From the NCBI RefSeq assembly GCF_000241265.1, contig NZ_BAEE01000045.1, positions 1-64,000 of the forward strand: a DNA stretch of 64,000 nt, read 5' to 3'. Both the position numbers and the translations under genes were made by a program. The notes under the pieces are model-generated. The model did no database searches, was not told where the DNA came from, and was given only the letters and a program-made list of their open reading frames with translations. Positions 1-8,642 of the stretch are shown piece after piece (the first letter of the stretch is position 1; each line of letters opens with the position of its first letter). The DNA comes from Gordonia araii NBRC 100433. Lineage in GTDB: Bacteria; Actinomycetota; Actinomycetes; Mycobacteriales; Mycobacteriaceae.

Positions 1-301
1 CCTGAAACCCACTACTGACGGTGCCCGCGTTCACCGGGATCCGACTGGCCCCGGTGATCGACACACTGCCCCGCAACGTCAGGAAACCCTCGCGGGTCCA
101 CGGGCTCTGATCCAACGGGGGAACACTACGCACCCGCTCCCGCTTCTTCGACAGTTTGATCCGCCACCCGTCCTCAGTCACCCGCACAATCGAGCGATCA
201 GCAAACGAGTTCGCGGCCTCGGCATGGCTCGGCACCGAGACTCCCAGCCCAGCGGCAGCGACGACACCTATCAACACGGCGGCGCGCAATCTCCCCCTCA
301 T
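1..301 (-). CDS. MspA-family porin, C-terminal part beyond the left edge
   Basis: The first 100 codons of a secreted protein run off the left edge. An ATG at 301 has a GGGGAG ribosome site 10 bases upstream. Residues 1-28 are a signal peptide (basic start, hydrophobic stretch, cleavage near SHA-EA). The mature part, with NSFADRS, VTEDGWRIKLSK and PLDQSPWTREGFLTL, matches the start of MspA-type outer-membrane (mycomembrane) porins, in which an octamer forms a channel for small hydrophilic solutes. That role is family knowledge; the barrel strands that would prove it lie outside the window. It is transcribed divergently from the gene at 593. Confidence 0.8.
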   Translation of the reverse strand, partial: MRGRLRAAVLIGVVAAAGLGVSVPSHAEAANSFADRSIVRVTEDGWRIKLSKKRERVRSVPPLDQSPWTREGFLTLRGSVSITGASRIPVNAGTVSSGFQ

Positions 302-592
302 GAACACACTTCTCCCCTGCGATAACAAGCATTGGTCGTATCGAATCCTGTCATACCGTTCACCATCTCGCATCTTGGGGGAGGTTCTCGAATACGGTTG
401 TCGCGACGTTTGCCTAGCTCAGGGATAGTGTCAGCGGGATCAGAACAGCAAGATTGACCGGGATTGGCGATCCCATCGCATTCGAAACAGCAAATACCGT
501 CAAGAGCGGCCATCTGGCCCGATCCGACCCTCTCTCCGTTGGCCACACGTCGCGGCCTCGCCGCCGTGGCGCTGTGAAGTTAGGGTGGCCTT
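302..592. promoter_or_regulatory. Divergent intergenic region; leaderless promoter for the 593 gene
   Basis: This 291-base gap separates the porin (minus) from the membrane protein (plus). TAGGGT at 581-586 is a good actinobacterial -10 and puts the predicted transcription start on the A of ATG 593, so that mRNA is probably leaderless. The porin's ribosome site lies at about 310-317. No clear -35 or operator is seen for the porin, and no convincing small gene. Confidence 0.45.
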
Positions 593-1327
593 ATGAATCT
601 GCGCCGCGACTACCGCCCTACTCCCTCGTCAATCAGCGCGATCGCCGGAGCTATCGCCTCGGCCTCATTCGCCGTCGGCGACGTTCTACTGCTCGGCAAA
701 CGCGCGACGCCCGACGATCGCCGGTTGCTGCGCGAGCAAGAAGATGTACATCCCTCGGCCGCCACGCTGATGGCGGTCGGCCCACAACGTTCCCGAGCGG
801 GAGCATTGTTCGGCGTGATAGCCGCTCCGCTGCACGTCGTGTCGGCCTGGAGCATCTACGACGCGCTCAGCCCCGGAGGAACCCGCCGCGCGGCGCGGGT
901 CGCGGGAACCTACGCCGCCGCGATGGCCTGGGTCGGATATATCCACGGAACGTTCTACCCGTGGGCGGCGGCCTTCAACGCCGCGGACCGGGCAGAACCC
1001 GGGTCGACGCAGCGTGCCGAGGCACTCGCCGAGGCGAGCCGAATCGAACGATCCATCGAGATTCCGTACACCGCCTTCGCCCTCATCGGCGGGGCGGCTG
1101 CGCTCGAGACCACGGCACTGGTCGCGCTGGGGAAATCCCGGTTCCCGCGCTGGGCCGCACCGCTGGTGACCCCGTTGGCCCCGACGGCCGCGGTCATCGC
1201 CGCGACGCGCGTGTTGCCCGCGAAGCCGGGGCATGTCGTCAGCGGCGCGAGCCTCAGCCTGGGAATGCTGGCGGCGAACGCCGCGGCGGCGTGGATCAGA
1301 CGGCGCCCCGAGAGTGCGGCTGAGTGA
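593..1327 (+). CDS. Predicted membrane protein, function unknown
   Basis: The product is 244 residues, rich in Ala and Gly, with five or six hydrophobic segments: roughly residues 15-35, 70-92, 100-125 (with an aromatic HGTFYPWAAAF stretch), 155-180, 185-205 and 212-235. I do not recognise a characterised family and see no catalytic motif. The ATG is favoured because a TAGGGT -10 sits exactly seven bases upstream, giving a leaderless transcript. It stands alone between a divergent porin and the tandem repeat near 1.4 kb. An envelope role is only a guess from the neighbouring porin. Confidence 0.6.
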   Translation: MNLRRDYRPTPSSISAIAGAIASASFAVGDVLLLGKRATPDDRRLLREQEDVHPSAATLMAVGPQRSRAGALFGVIAAPLHVVSAWSIYDALSPGGTRRAARVAGTYAAAMAWVGYIHGTFYPWAAAFNAADRAEPGSTQRAEALAEASRIERSIEIPYTAFALIGGAAALETTALVALGKSRFPRWAAPLVTPLAPTAAVIAATRVLPAKPGHVVSGASLSLGMLAANAAAAWIRRRPESAAE

Positions 1328-1384
1328 GCGAGCATCGCAGGTCACCGTGGTCTCGATACGAATCCTCGCCTTGCGGCTCGGATT

Positions 1385-1513
1385 CACTCGACCACCCATA
1401 GACCCTGCGGCTCGCAACTTGCCCGACCACCCATGAAGCCCGACGGCTCGCGACTTGCTCGACCACCCATAAACCCTGCGGCCCGAACTTGCCCGACCAC
1501 CCATAGCGTCGGG
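1385..1513. repeat. 35-base tandem repeat, just over three copies, with dispersed 14-mer
   Basis: Units start with CGACCACCCAT at 1389, 1424, 1460 and 1494, giving periods of 35, 36 and 34 bases; the last unit is partial. The inner part of each unit resembles CCCTGCGGCTCGCAACTTGC with drift. The 14-mer CACTCGACCACCCA at 1385-1398 recurs exactly, reverse-complemented, at 45852-45865. The block fills the gap between the 593 gene and the convergent end of ccsB and probably belongs to a dispersed intergenic family. Confidence 0.7.
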
Positions 1514-1543
1514 CCGAGGCCCCGCGCGGACCTACCAACCCGA

Positions 1544-2536
1544 TCAGACTCCAGCGTAGGAGTGCAATCCCGAGACCACCAGGTTGATGGCGAAGAGGTT
1601 GAACAGCACCGACGCGAAGCCGATGACGTTGATGACGGCGGCGTTGTTGCGCCAGCCTGCCGTCGCGCGGGCGTGCAGATAGGCCGCGTAGATGACCCAG
1701 CTGATGAACGAAACGGTCTCTTTGGGGTCCCAGCCCCAGAACCGGCCCCACGCGGCCTCGGCCCAGATCGCACCGCAGATCACGCCAAGACTGAACAGCG
1801 GGAAGGCGAAGATGACGCAGCGGTAGGCGATGCGGTCGAGACGGTCGACGGCATCCTCACCGAAAATGCCGAACCGCTGAGCGAGCAGGTAGAGGATGCT
1901 CGCGACGCCGGAGACCAGCAAGACTCCCGAGGCGATCGAGATGATCGAAACGTGGATGATCAGCCAATACGACTTCAGCGCGGGAACGACCGGCGCCGCG
2001 TCGGTGTAGAGGAATCTGAGGCCGATGAAGAGCAGCACAACGACCACCAGCGACACGAACCCCAGGTATTTGCGATTCGCCGGCTCACGCAGCGCCACAA
2101 CCCCGCCGATCATGCACGCGAGGCTGGTGAGCGAGATGAACTCGAACATATTGCCCCACGGCATGCGGTCGGTCGCGATGCCGCGGGTGACGAGCGAGGC
2201 GAAGTGGGCGATGATGCCGACAACCGCGACGGCATAGCCCATGTTGGCGAAGACCTGACTGCGCGGACGCCGCTGTTCCTCCACGACGCGACCGGGGGTG
2301 TTGTCGCCGGCGGCTACCACCGGAGCCCCTGCCCCGACCAGCTCGCGCGCCGCCGAGACCCGCTGGCCGGCGAAGCGGTCCAGCGTCGCGGCATATGCCG
2401 CGATCAGCAGCAGAGTAGCCAGCGCGTACACCCCGACCGCGGTGCCGTAGAGCACCTGGGAGTATCCGGCAACGGTCTCATCGATGTGGACCGTCACTTC
2501 CCCGGTATTCGCCAACATCTGGTTCACGCCAGTCAC
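1544..2536 (-). CDS. ccsB: Cytochrome c maturation protein CcsB (CcsA/CcmC-type haem handler)
   Basis: This polytopic membrane protein (330 residues) is one half of the System II haem lyase that carries haem out and attaches it to apocytochrome c. The tryptophan-rich WGRFWGWDPKET motif near residue 266, followed by conserved histidines, is the haem-handling signature. About eight membrane segments are visible, with a cytoplasmic loop near residues 55-90. GTG 2536 overlaps the resB stop as GTGA, so the two are translationally coupled. It is the last gene of the operon and corresponds to Rv0529. Confidence 0.93.
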   Translation of the reverse strand: MTGVNQMLANTGEVTVHIDETVAGYSQVLYGTAVGVYALATLLLIAAYAATLDRFAGQRVSAARELVGAGAPVVAAGDNTPGRVVEEQRRPRSQVFANMGYAVAVVGIIAHFASLVTRGIATDRMPWGNMFEFISLTSLACMIGGVVALREPANRKYLGFVSLVVVVLLFIGLRFLYTDAAPVVPALKSYWLIIHVSIISIASGVLLVSGVASILYLLAQRFGIFGEDAVDRLDRIAYRCVIFAFPLFSLGVICGAIWAEAAWGRFWGWDPKETVSFISWVIYAAYLHARATAGWRNNAAVINVIGFASVLFNLFAINLVVSGLHSYAGV

Positions 2537-4191
2537 CTCTTACCGTCCGCGCCCTTCACCAGGTCGCGCGCCTGCTCAGCGAAGCCGTCGCCCCAGCCCG
2601 CGGAGTCGGTGCGGGCCAGACCGGCCACCTCTACTACCGTACGTCGTTGCCCGTCCGGACCGTCATCGACCACCCGAATTCGGGCCCACACACGACGACG
2701 CTTGACCAGCAACGAGACCAGCAGGCCGGCAACCATCACGATCGACGACACGAGGACCCACACCTGCGCCGGATCGTGGGACACCTGCAGCGAAACCCAG
2801 CGCTGATAGCCGTCGAAGCGCACCGTCGTGCCGTCGTCGAGACGAAGCACACCGCCGGGTTTGAGATTGGCCTGTCCGACGCGGCGCAACTGGCCGCTGT
2901 GCATGAGCGACGTGTCGAGCGCGTACGTGTTCTGCGGGCGGCCCGAGTCCAATCCGGTGTCGCCGCGGTAGACGCGGATCGCGACGTAGGGGTCCTTCGG
3001 GATCGGCGACGACGACGAGAGCAGGGTCCCGTCGAACTTCGCCGACGGCGCGAAGATCCCTTCGACGCCGATCTGGTTCTGGCGGCGCGCCTTCTCGGCG
3101 GGGAACATTCCAGCGGGCGGGTCGACGCGCATCGCCCCCGACGACAGCATCGTCGACATCTCGTCCGGTGCGAACGGAACCGTCTGGGTGCGCTGCTGTC
3201 CGTCGGGGAAGGTCACCGTCATCGTCGGCGCGAAACCGTTGCCGAGTACGTACACGCGGCTGCCCGCCAACCGCAGCGGTTCGTTGACACGAACCCTCGT
3301 CAGCGGCCAGGTGTCCGGGTCGGACGTCGCCGCGCCGGGCGTGTACCGCATCTGCGCCGTGTACATGTCGGGCTGCCCGTTGGGCAGGAACGTCGCGGTG
3401 AACTCGTCGACGCGGATGCAGAACGGCTCGAGGTCGGTGCCGTCGATGAGGCGGCCGGCGCGGAACGAATCGTAGACGGCCGTCGAGGTGTTGCACATGG
3501 CCTGCTCGCCGTCGGCGACGAGACCGCGCGTGCCCTCGTAGCCGTACATCTTTCCCACGGCGACGGCGATCAGCAGGCTCAGCAACGCGAAGTGGAAGAC
3601 GAGGTTGCCGAATTCGCGCAGATAGCCTTTCTCGGCCGAGACCTCGTAGGTGCCCGCTTTACTCTGCTCCGGCCGGTAGATCGTGCTCCGCCAGCCACGC
3701 AGGTTGGTCTGGATCCGTTGCGCCAACTCGTCGGGGCCGACATCGCCGTCGACCTCGACCTCCTCGTGTCGCGGCATCCGAGCGAGATTCCGCGGCACCG
3801 GCACCGGACGGGCGCGCAGGCTGGCCATGTGCTCGGCCAGCCGCGGCAGCAAACAGCCCACCAGCGATATGAAGAGCAGCACGTAGATGGCGGTGAACCA
3901 GCTGCTCGCGAAGACGTCGAACAGCTGGAGCCGGTCCATCCACCGCCCGAGCGCGCCGTGCGTGTCGATGTACTCCTGGGTCTTCGACTCGTTGAGCGGC
4001 CGCTGCGGGAGAAGCGCGCCGGGAATTGCCGCGGCCGCGAGCAGGAAGAGCAGCGCGAGCGCGGTCCGCATCGATGTCAGCGACCGCCAGCCGTTGCGCA
4101 GCGGCGCGACGACGTAGCGCTGCAGCACCGACGGCGAGGCGGGCCGTACGGGCTTGTCGTCGGCGGCGGGCGGGGTGGTCGTGATGCTCAC
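2533..4191 (-). CDS. resB: Cytochrome c maturation protein ResB
   Basis: The product is 552 residues and belongs to the ResB family, partner of CcsB in System II. Three N-terminal membrane segments (about residues 32-52, 90-112 and 185-205) precede a large extracytoplasmic domain (about 210-470) and a last membrane segment near 480-500. GTG 4191 is chosen because it overlaps the ccdA stop as GTGA; the open frame upstream is only the shadow of ccdA. ResB is thought to hold apocytochrome c and help pass haem. The gene corresponds to Rv0528. Confidence 0.92.
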   Translation of the reverse strand: MSITTTPPAADDKPVRPASPSVLQRYVVAPLRNGWRSLTSMRTALALLFLLAAAAIPGALLPQRPLNESKTQEYIDTHGALGRWMDRLQLFDVFASSWFTAIYVLLFISLVGCLLPRLAEHMASLRARPVPVPRNLARMPRHEEVEVDGDVGPDELAQRIQTNLRGWRSTIYRPEQSKAGTYEVSAEKGYLREFGNLVFHFALLSLLIAVAVGKMYGYEGTRGLVADGEQAMCNTSTAVYDSFRAGRLIDGTDLEPFCIRVDEFTATFLPNGQPDMYTAQMRYTPGAATSDPDTWPLTRVRVNEPLRLAGSRVYVLGNGFAPTMTVTFPDGQQRTQTVPFAPDEMSTMLSSGAMRVDPPAGMFPAEKARRQNQIGVEGIFAPSAKFDGTLLSSSSPIPKDPYVAIRVYRGDTGLDSGRPQNTYALDTSLMHSGQLRRVGQANLKPGGVLRLDDGTTVRFDGYQRWVSLQVSHDPAQVWVLVSSIVMVAGLLVSLLVKRRRVWARIRVVDDGPDGQRRTVVEVAGLARTDSAGWGDGFAEQARDLVKGADGKR

Positions 4192-4997
4192 AGCAGCAGC
4201 CCCGCATCCGGGGCGAACCGCGTCTGCAGCCAGACGACGAAATGCTCCCACGCCCCGGTCAGGAGCGCGAAGCCGACGATGATGAGTGCGATCCCGCCGA
4301 TGATCTGAATGGTGCGGGTGTGGCGGCGCAGCCACCCCCAGCTGCGCACCGCCCACGTCGAGGACAATGCGAGCACGACGAAGGGGATGCCGAGTCCGGC
4401 ACAGTAGGCGATCATCATCGAAACGCCCTTGGTCGCGGTCGCCCCCTCGGTGCCGGTGACCATGGCGGTGATGGCCACCAGCGTCGGTCCGAGGCAGGGC
4501 GTCCAGCCGAGCGCGAACACCGCGCCCAGCAACGGCGCGGCGAACACTCCGAGACGCCGGCCGGTGACCCGCTCGGTCGACACGCGCCGCGTCGTCTGCA
4601 GCGCCGGCACCAGACCGATGAACACCAGGCCCATCAGGATGGTCACGAACCCGCCCACGATCTGCAGCGGACGTCCCCCGGTGCCGTGAAAGCGGTCGGT
4701 GATGCCGAACACGGTGGCCATCGCCAGTACGAACACCACCGTGAAACCCAGCACGAACAGCATGGCGGCCAGCACGACGCGACGGCGTCCCTCGCGCGCC
4801 TCGGCTTGCGACTCGGCGACGGTGACCGCCGGCGACTGCGCGCCCACCAGCCCGGCGAGGAAGGACAGATAGCCGGGAACGAGGGGCACGACGCACGGCG
4901 ACGCGAACGAGAGGAAGCCGGCGACCACGCAGGCTAGGAGCGCCAGCAGCAGCGGACCGGAGGTCGCTGCATCGGAGAGAACATTGGCGCTGGTCAC
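4188..4997 (-). CDS. ccdA: Thiol-disulfide transporter CcdA
   Basis: CcdA is a small DsbD-like membrane protein that passes electrons from cytoplasmic thioredoxin to extracytoplasmic thioredoxins, so that the CXXCH motif of apocytochrome c is reduced before haem attachment. The 269-residue product has six membrane segments. Both redox cysteines are present, in SFASPCVVPL (Cys35) and GWTPCLGPT (about residue 167). GTG 4997 overlaps the upstream stop as GTGA. Its probable redox client is the thioredoxin lipoprotein encoded immediately upstream. Confidence 0.94.
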   Translation of the reverse strand: MTSANVLSDAATSGPLLLALLACVVAGFLSFASPCVVPLVPGYLSFLAGLVGAQSPAVTVAESQAEAREGRRRVVLAAMLFVLGFTVVFVLAMATVFGITDRFHGTGGRPLQIVGGFVTILMGLVFIGLVPALQTTRRVSTERVTGRRLGVFAAPLLGAVFALGWTPCLGPTLVAITAMVTGTEGATATKGVSMMIAYCAGLGIPFVVLALSSTWAVRSWGWLRRHTRTIQIIGGIALIIVGFALLTGAWEHFVVWLQTRFAPDAGLLL

Positions 4998-5590
4998 TTC
5001 TCGGCGAGCACCTTCTCGACCGCTTCTTTGAGCTCGATCGCTTCGACCGCCCGCAGGTACACCACAGCGGGGCGGTGGTCGCGATCGAGGATCACGGTCG
5101 TCGGCACGACCGACGTCGGCGTGGTCAGCGCGGCCAGATGCGCGCCGGAGAAGTCGTAGATCGACGGGTAGTCGATGCCGCGGTCGGCGACGAAGTCCCG
5201 CGCGGTCGGCCGATGGTCGCGCAGATTGATGCCGAGGAAGGCCACTCCCCTGTCGCGGGTCTGGTGGAACGTACGCAGCAGCAGGTCCGCTTCACCGCGG
5301 CAGGGCCCGCACCACGACCCCCACACGTTGACGACCACGACCTTCCCGGCGAAGTCCGTCAGCGCCACCGGCTTGTCGGTGACCAGCTCGGGGCCCGAAA
5401 GCGGGGCGACCGGCTTGCGCTGCGACGGCTCGTAGGTGATGACGGTCTGCCCGCCGGGCGAGACGAACTGCCACGTGTCGCCCTGGCGCACGGCATCCTT
5501 GCCCGTCCCGCACCCGGCCACGACCGCCACCCCCACCACTCCGGCGAGGATCGCGGCGAGGCGCCCGCGGCGCCGGGTACGAACGGCCAT
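4994..5590 (-). CDS. Membrane-anchored thioredoxin-like lipoprotein (ResA/TlpA type)
   Basis: The 198-residue product starts with RTRRRGR and a hydrophobic stretch ending in the lipobox VVAGC (Cys27), so it is a lipoprotein outside the membrane. A TlpA/AhpC-type thioredoxin domain covers about residues 62-195, with active site WCGPC (Cys94 and Cys97) and a cis-proline region in PTSVVPTTV. It most likely reduces apocytochrome c, fed by CcdA. ATG 5590 lies two bases after the histidine phosphatase stop. It corresponds to Rv0526. Confidence 0.92.
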   Translation of the reverse strand: MAVRTRRRGRLAAILAGVVGVAVVAGCGTGKDAVRQGDTWQFVSPGGQTVITYEPSQRKPVAPLSGPELVTDKPVALTDFAGKVVVVNVWGSWCGPCRGEADLLLRTFHQTRDRGVAFLGINLRDHRPTARDFVADRGIDYPSIYDFSGAHLAALTTPTSVVPTTVILDRDHRPAVVYLRAVEAIELKEAVEKVLAEK

Positions 5591-5592
5591 CG

Positions 5593-6261
5593 TCAGGCCC
5601 CCGTGATCAGCGGATCCGACGCGCCGGCCGGCTCGGAGTAGACGATGTCGATCAGGGCGTCGCCGTCGTAGATCAGGCTGGTCACCGAGGCCAGCGAGCA
5701 CTGGCGACGACGAGGGTCGTGCCACAGTCGCTGGCCCTCCAAGAACCGCCGCAGCGTGTAGACCGGCAACTGGTGGCTCACGCACACGACCTCGTGTCCG
5801 CGCGCGGCGTCGCGCGCGGTCGTGGCCGCGCCCAGCATGCGGTGCGCGAGCTGGATGTAGGGCTCGCCCCACGATGGCGTGAACGGGTCGCGCAGCTTCG
5901 GCCAGTGCCGCGGCTTGGACAGTGCGCCGTCGCCGACGGAGACCTTGAGCCCCTCGAAGACATTGTCGGACTCGATGAGGTCCTCGTTGGTGACGATCTC
6001 CAGTCCGTGCGCCGCCGCGATGGGCGTCGCGGTCTCCTGGGCGCGCTGCAGCGGCGAGGCGAAGACGGCGGCGACGTCGTGGTCGGCCAACGAGTCGGCG
6101 ACCGTCTGGGCCTGCACCCGCCCAGTCTCCGACAACCGGAATCCGGGCAGGCGTCCGTACAGGATCCCGTCGGGGTTGTGCACCTCGCCGTGCCGCATCA
6201 TGTGCACGACCGTGTGTTGCCCGGTGCGCACACCACTGCTCCGAATGGCCTTATCGCTCAT
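5593..6261 (-). CDS. Histidine phosphatase family protein
   Basis: The 222-residue protein has the phosphohistidine motif MRHGEVHN (about residues 21-28) and the second histidine in VCVSHQLPV (about 161). Both mark the phosphoglycerate mutase/acid phosphatase branch. The substrate is unknown. The place between hemL and the thioredoxin gene is conserved (Rv0525), but no role in haem or cytochrome c assembly is established. It is distinct from the true glycolytic mutase at 36344. Confidence 0.85.
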   Translation of the reverse strand: MSDKAIRSSGVRTGQHTVVHMMRHGEVHNPDGILYGRLPGFRLSETGRVQAQTVADSLADHDVAAVFASPLQRAQETATPIAAAHGLEIVTNEDLIESDNVFEGLKVSVGDGALSKPRHWPKLRDPFTPSWGEPYIQLAHRMLGAATTARDAARGHEVVCVSHQLPVYTLRRFLEGQRLWHDPRRRQCSLASVTSLIYDGDALIDIVYSEPAGASDPLITGA

Positions 6262-6273
6262 CAGGTTCGGGTC

Positions 6274-7602
6274 CTACTCCCCGCCGGTGGCGGATGCGGC
6301 CGCGGCGGCAGCACCAGGCAGCGCAGCGGCAATGGTTTCGAAGGCATCGTCGTCGAGGGCGGTCGACACGAACCAGGCCTCGAATGCGCTCGGCGGCGCG
6401 TAGACGCCCGCGTCGAGCAGCGCGTGGAAGAACGGCGCGAAGCGGAACGTCTCGGTGGCGCGCACCTGTTCGTAGTCGGTGATCGGCATCGACGAATCGG
6501 TGAAGAAGACGCTCAGCAGGTTGCCGGCGAACTGCACGCGATGCGCGACCCCCGCGGCGGTGAGCGCGTCGCTCAGCAGACCGCCCAGCCGCTGCGCGTT
6601 GGCGTCCAGCACGGCGTACGCGGCGGCGTCGGCGGTGCGCAGCGTGGCCAGCCCGGCGGCGACGGCCACCGGGTTCCCCGACAGTGTGCCCGCCTGGTAC
6701 ACCGGACCGGCCGGAGCCAGGTGGCCCATGACGTCGTCGCGACCGCCGAAGGCGGCGGCGGGCAGGCCGCCGCTCATCACCTTGCCGAAGGTGTAGAGGT
6801 CGCCGCCGATGCCCTCCAGACCGAACCACCCGGCCGGGCTGACGCGGAAGCCGGTCATCACCTCGTCGATGATCAGCAGCGTGCCGTTGTCGTCGCAGAG
6901 TTTGCGCAGGCCGGCGTTGAACTCGGGCAGCGGGGCGACGGCACCCATGTTCCCCGCGGCGGCTTCGGTGATGACCGCGGCGATCTGGCCGTCGTGCTCG
7001 GCGAAGGCCGCGGCCACGGCGGCGAGGTCGTTGTAGGGCAGGACGATGGTGTCGTGCGCGCTGGCACCGGTGACGCCGGGCGAGGTCGGCAGCCCCAGCG
7101 TCGCGACGCCCGAGCCCGCTTCGGCGAGCAACGCGTCGACGTGGCCGTGGTAGCAGCCGGCGAACTTGACGATCTTGGCGCGGCCGGTGAAGCCGCGGGC
7201 CAGGCGCACGGCCGACATGGTCGCCTCGGTGCCGGAGTTGACCAGCCGCACCTTCTCGACGGGGTCGACGCGGGAGACGATCTCCTCAGCCAACTCGACC
7301 TCGGCCAGCGTCGGAGCGCCGAAGGAGAGGCCGCCCGTCGCCGCCGAGCGCACGGCGTCGACGATCGCCGGGTGGGCGTGCCCCAGGATCATCGGGCCCC
7401 ACGAGCACACCAGGTCGATGTAGACGTTGTCGTCAACGTCGGTCAGTCGACAGCCGCGGGCGGACGAGATGAACCTTGGGGTGCCTCCGACGGCGGAGAA
7501 AGCGCGCACCGGAGAGTTGACGCCTCCGGGGATCACCCGTTCCGCGCGGGTGAACAGCCCGGCCGATGCGGTGGCGCCAGGCGCACGGCGATCGGGGCTC
7601 AC
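6274..7602 (-). CDS. hemL: Glutamate-1-semialdehyde 2,1-aminomutase
   Basis: HemL converts glutamate-1-semialdehyde to 5-aminolevulinate, the second step of the C5 haem route begun by HemA. The 442-residue product is a class III PLP enzyme. [15 protein letters not shown] contacts the cofactor, [10 protein letters not shown] supplies the PLP-nitrogen aspartate, and the Schiff-base lysine is in [11 protein letters not shown] at about residue 270. GTG 7602 is preferred over 7608 or 7638 because GGAGG lies eight bases upstream. It leads the operon running down to ccsB. Confidence 0.95.
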   Translation of the reverse strand: MSPDRRAPGATASAGLFTRAERVIPGGVNSPVRAFSAVGGTPRFISSARGCRLTDVDDNVYIDLVCSWGPMILGHAHPAIVDAVRSAATGGLSFGAPTLAEVELAEEIVSRVDPVEKVRLVNSGTEATMSAVRLARGFTGRAKIVKFAGCYHGHVDALLAEAGSGVATLGLPTSPGVTGASAHDTIVLPYNDLAAVAAAFAEHDGQIAAVITEAAAGNMGAVAPLPEFNAGLRKLCDDNGTLLIIDEVMTGFRVSPAGWFGLEGIGGDLYTFGKVMSGGLPAAAFGGRDDVMGHLAPAGPVYQAGTLSGNPVAVAAGLATLRTADAAAYAVLDANAQRLGGLLSDALTAAGVAHRVQFAGNLLSVFFTDSSMPITDYEQVRATETFRFAPFFHALLDAGVYAPPSAFEAWFVSTALDDDAFETIAAALPGAAAAAASATGGE

Positions 7603-7680
7603 AGTCACGACCTCCAGTGTGGCAAACGTGCTCGCCAAACCCCAATTCGCCTTAGGCGCATGTAAGGTTCGCCACTGGCC

Positions 7681-8571
7681 TCAGCCGAGGGCCGCCAGCA
7701 CCGCGCCGGCCATCGCCCGCTGCCCGGCGGCGTTGGGATGCACGGTCGTCCGGATGCGGGATCCGCGCAGTGGTTCGATCCAGCGCTGATCGGGTGCCGC
7801 ACACGCGTCGTGCCCGGCCGAGGCGCGCCACAGGTCGACGAAGGTCGCGCCGTGGGCACGGGCGGCGCCGGCGATCGCCCGGTTGAGCGACTCCTGCAGT
7901 TCGTTCAGGTAGGCGACGTCACCGGTCGCCAGCGGCATCGTCGGGTAGCAGCCGGTCCGCCGGGGCAGAAGTCGCGGATAGCCGACGACGAGGATCCGCG
8001 CCCCGGGTGCACGGCGGACGAGGAGTCCGATCGCCTCGCGCAGCGCGGGCCCGGTGGTCTCGTCGACCTCGTCGTCGAACTGGGCGCCGTAGCCGCGCCG
8101 GCACGGATCGCCCGCGAGGTCTTGCTGGGCGATCTCCACGCATCCGGCCACGGCATCGGCGAACAGCTTGCCGTCGTTGCCGCCGATCATGATGGTCACC
8201 AGTTCGGTCGCCGGGCCGAGCGCCTCGACCTGGGGCGGCACTCCCTGGTACTGCTCGACGGTCAGATTCGCCGTCGTCGCACCGCCGCACGAGACGTCGG
8301 CGAAGTCGGCAGGGGCGATGCCGCGTCGTTGTGCGACGAGCCGGCCGAAATTGCGCTGCGACCGCAGGCACATGGCCGGCGAATCCTCGACGATCGGGTC
8401 GATCCCAGAGCCGGCCGCGAAACTGTCGCCGAGGTGCGCGTATCGCACGCCGTCGGCCGACGGCGCCGACGAGGGGGACGACTCGGCCGCACCCTCGCGG
8501 CCGCCACAGCCGACCGCGCCGGCCAGGAAGCACAGCACTCCCATCGCCGCCACCGCACGTCGCCACGTCAC
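7681..8571 (-). CDS. Secreted SGNH/GDSL hydrolase lipoprotein
   Basis: The 296-residue product has a signal peptide ending in the lipobox GAVGC (Cys22). SGNH blocks follow: block I HLGDSFAAGSG (Ser near 50), block III IMIGGNDGK, and block V TTVHPNAAGQ with the catalytic His. It is probably an esterase acting on envelope lipids or glycans; the substrate cannot be read from sequence. GTG 8571 is used. Several other cysteines may form disulfides. It resembles the Rv0518 type, which also lies near the hem genes in mycobacteria. Confidence 0.85.
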   Translation of the reverse strand: MTWRRAVAAMGVLCFLAGAVGCGGREGAAESSPSSAPSADGVRYAHLGDSFAAGSGIDPIVEDSPAMCLRSQRNFGRLVAQRRGIAPADFADVSCGGATTANLTVEQYQGVPPQVEALGPATELVTIMIGGNDGKLFADAVAGCVEIAQQDLAGDPCRRGYGAQFDDEVDETTGPALREAIGLLVRRAPGARILVVGYPRLLPRRTGCYPTMPLATGDVAYLNELQESLNRAIAGAARAHGATFVDLWRASAGHDACAAPDQRWIEPLRGSRIRTTVHPNAAGQRAMAGAVLAALG

Positions 8572-8596
8572 GTGTTCGAGATTAGGTCGTCCGACG

Positions 8597-8642
8597 CAGG
8601 GTTAGGCCACCCCAACTCGCGTTAGCGCATACGGTAGAGCCC
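8597..8642. promoter_or_regulatory. Promoter of the acyl-CoA oxidase gene, with a weak IdeR/DtxR-like box
   Basis: TACGGT at 8630-8635 is a plausible -10 that puts the transcription start within one base of ATG 8643, suggesting a leaderless mRNA. Positions 8597-8615 (CAGGGTTAGGCCACCCCAA) match 13 of 19 bases of the iron-regulator consensus that reads TTAGGTTAGG then CTAACCTAA. The match is moderate. It lies between two divergent genes, neither an obvious iron gene. Confidence 0.3.

Noticed and set aside
575-593. IdeR-like match (13 of 19) overlapping ATG 593
   Set aside because: The match comes from the TAGGGT -10 and the start codon itself; the right half is poor and the position over the start is better explained as a leaderless promoter.
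1433-4308. Long plus-strand open frames opposite ccsB and resB
   Set aside because: They are rich in Arg, His and Gly with no family resemblance, as expected opposite high-GC coding sequence.
4192-4896. Upstream extension of the resB frame
   Set aside because: It is the antisense-free shadow of ccdA in another frame, Arg/Ala-rich, and GTG 4191 overlaps the ccdA stop as expected for coupling.
5719-7665. 648-codon plus-strand frame opposite hemL
   Set aside because: Its composition is the mirror of hemL and the phosphatase; no domain is recognisable.
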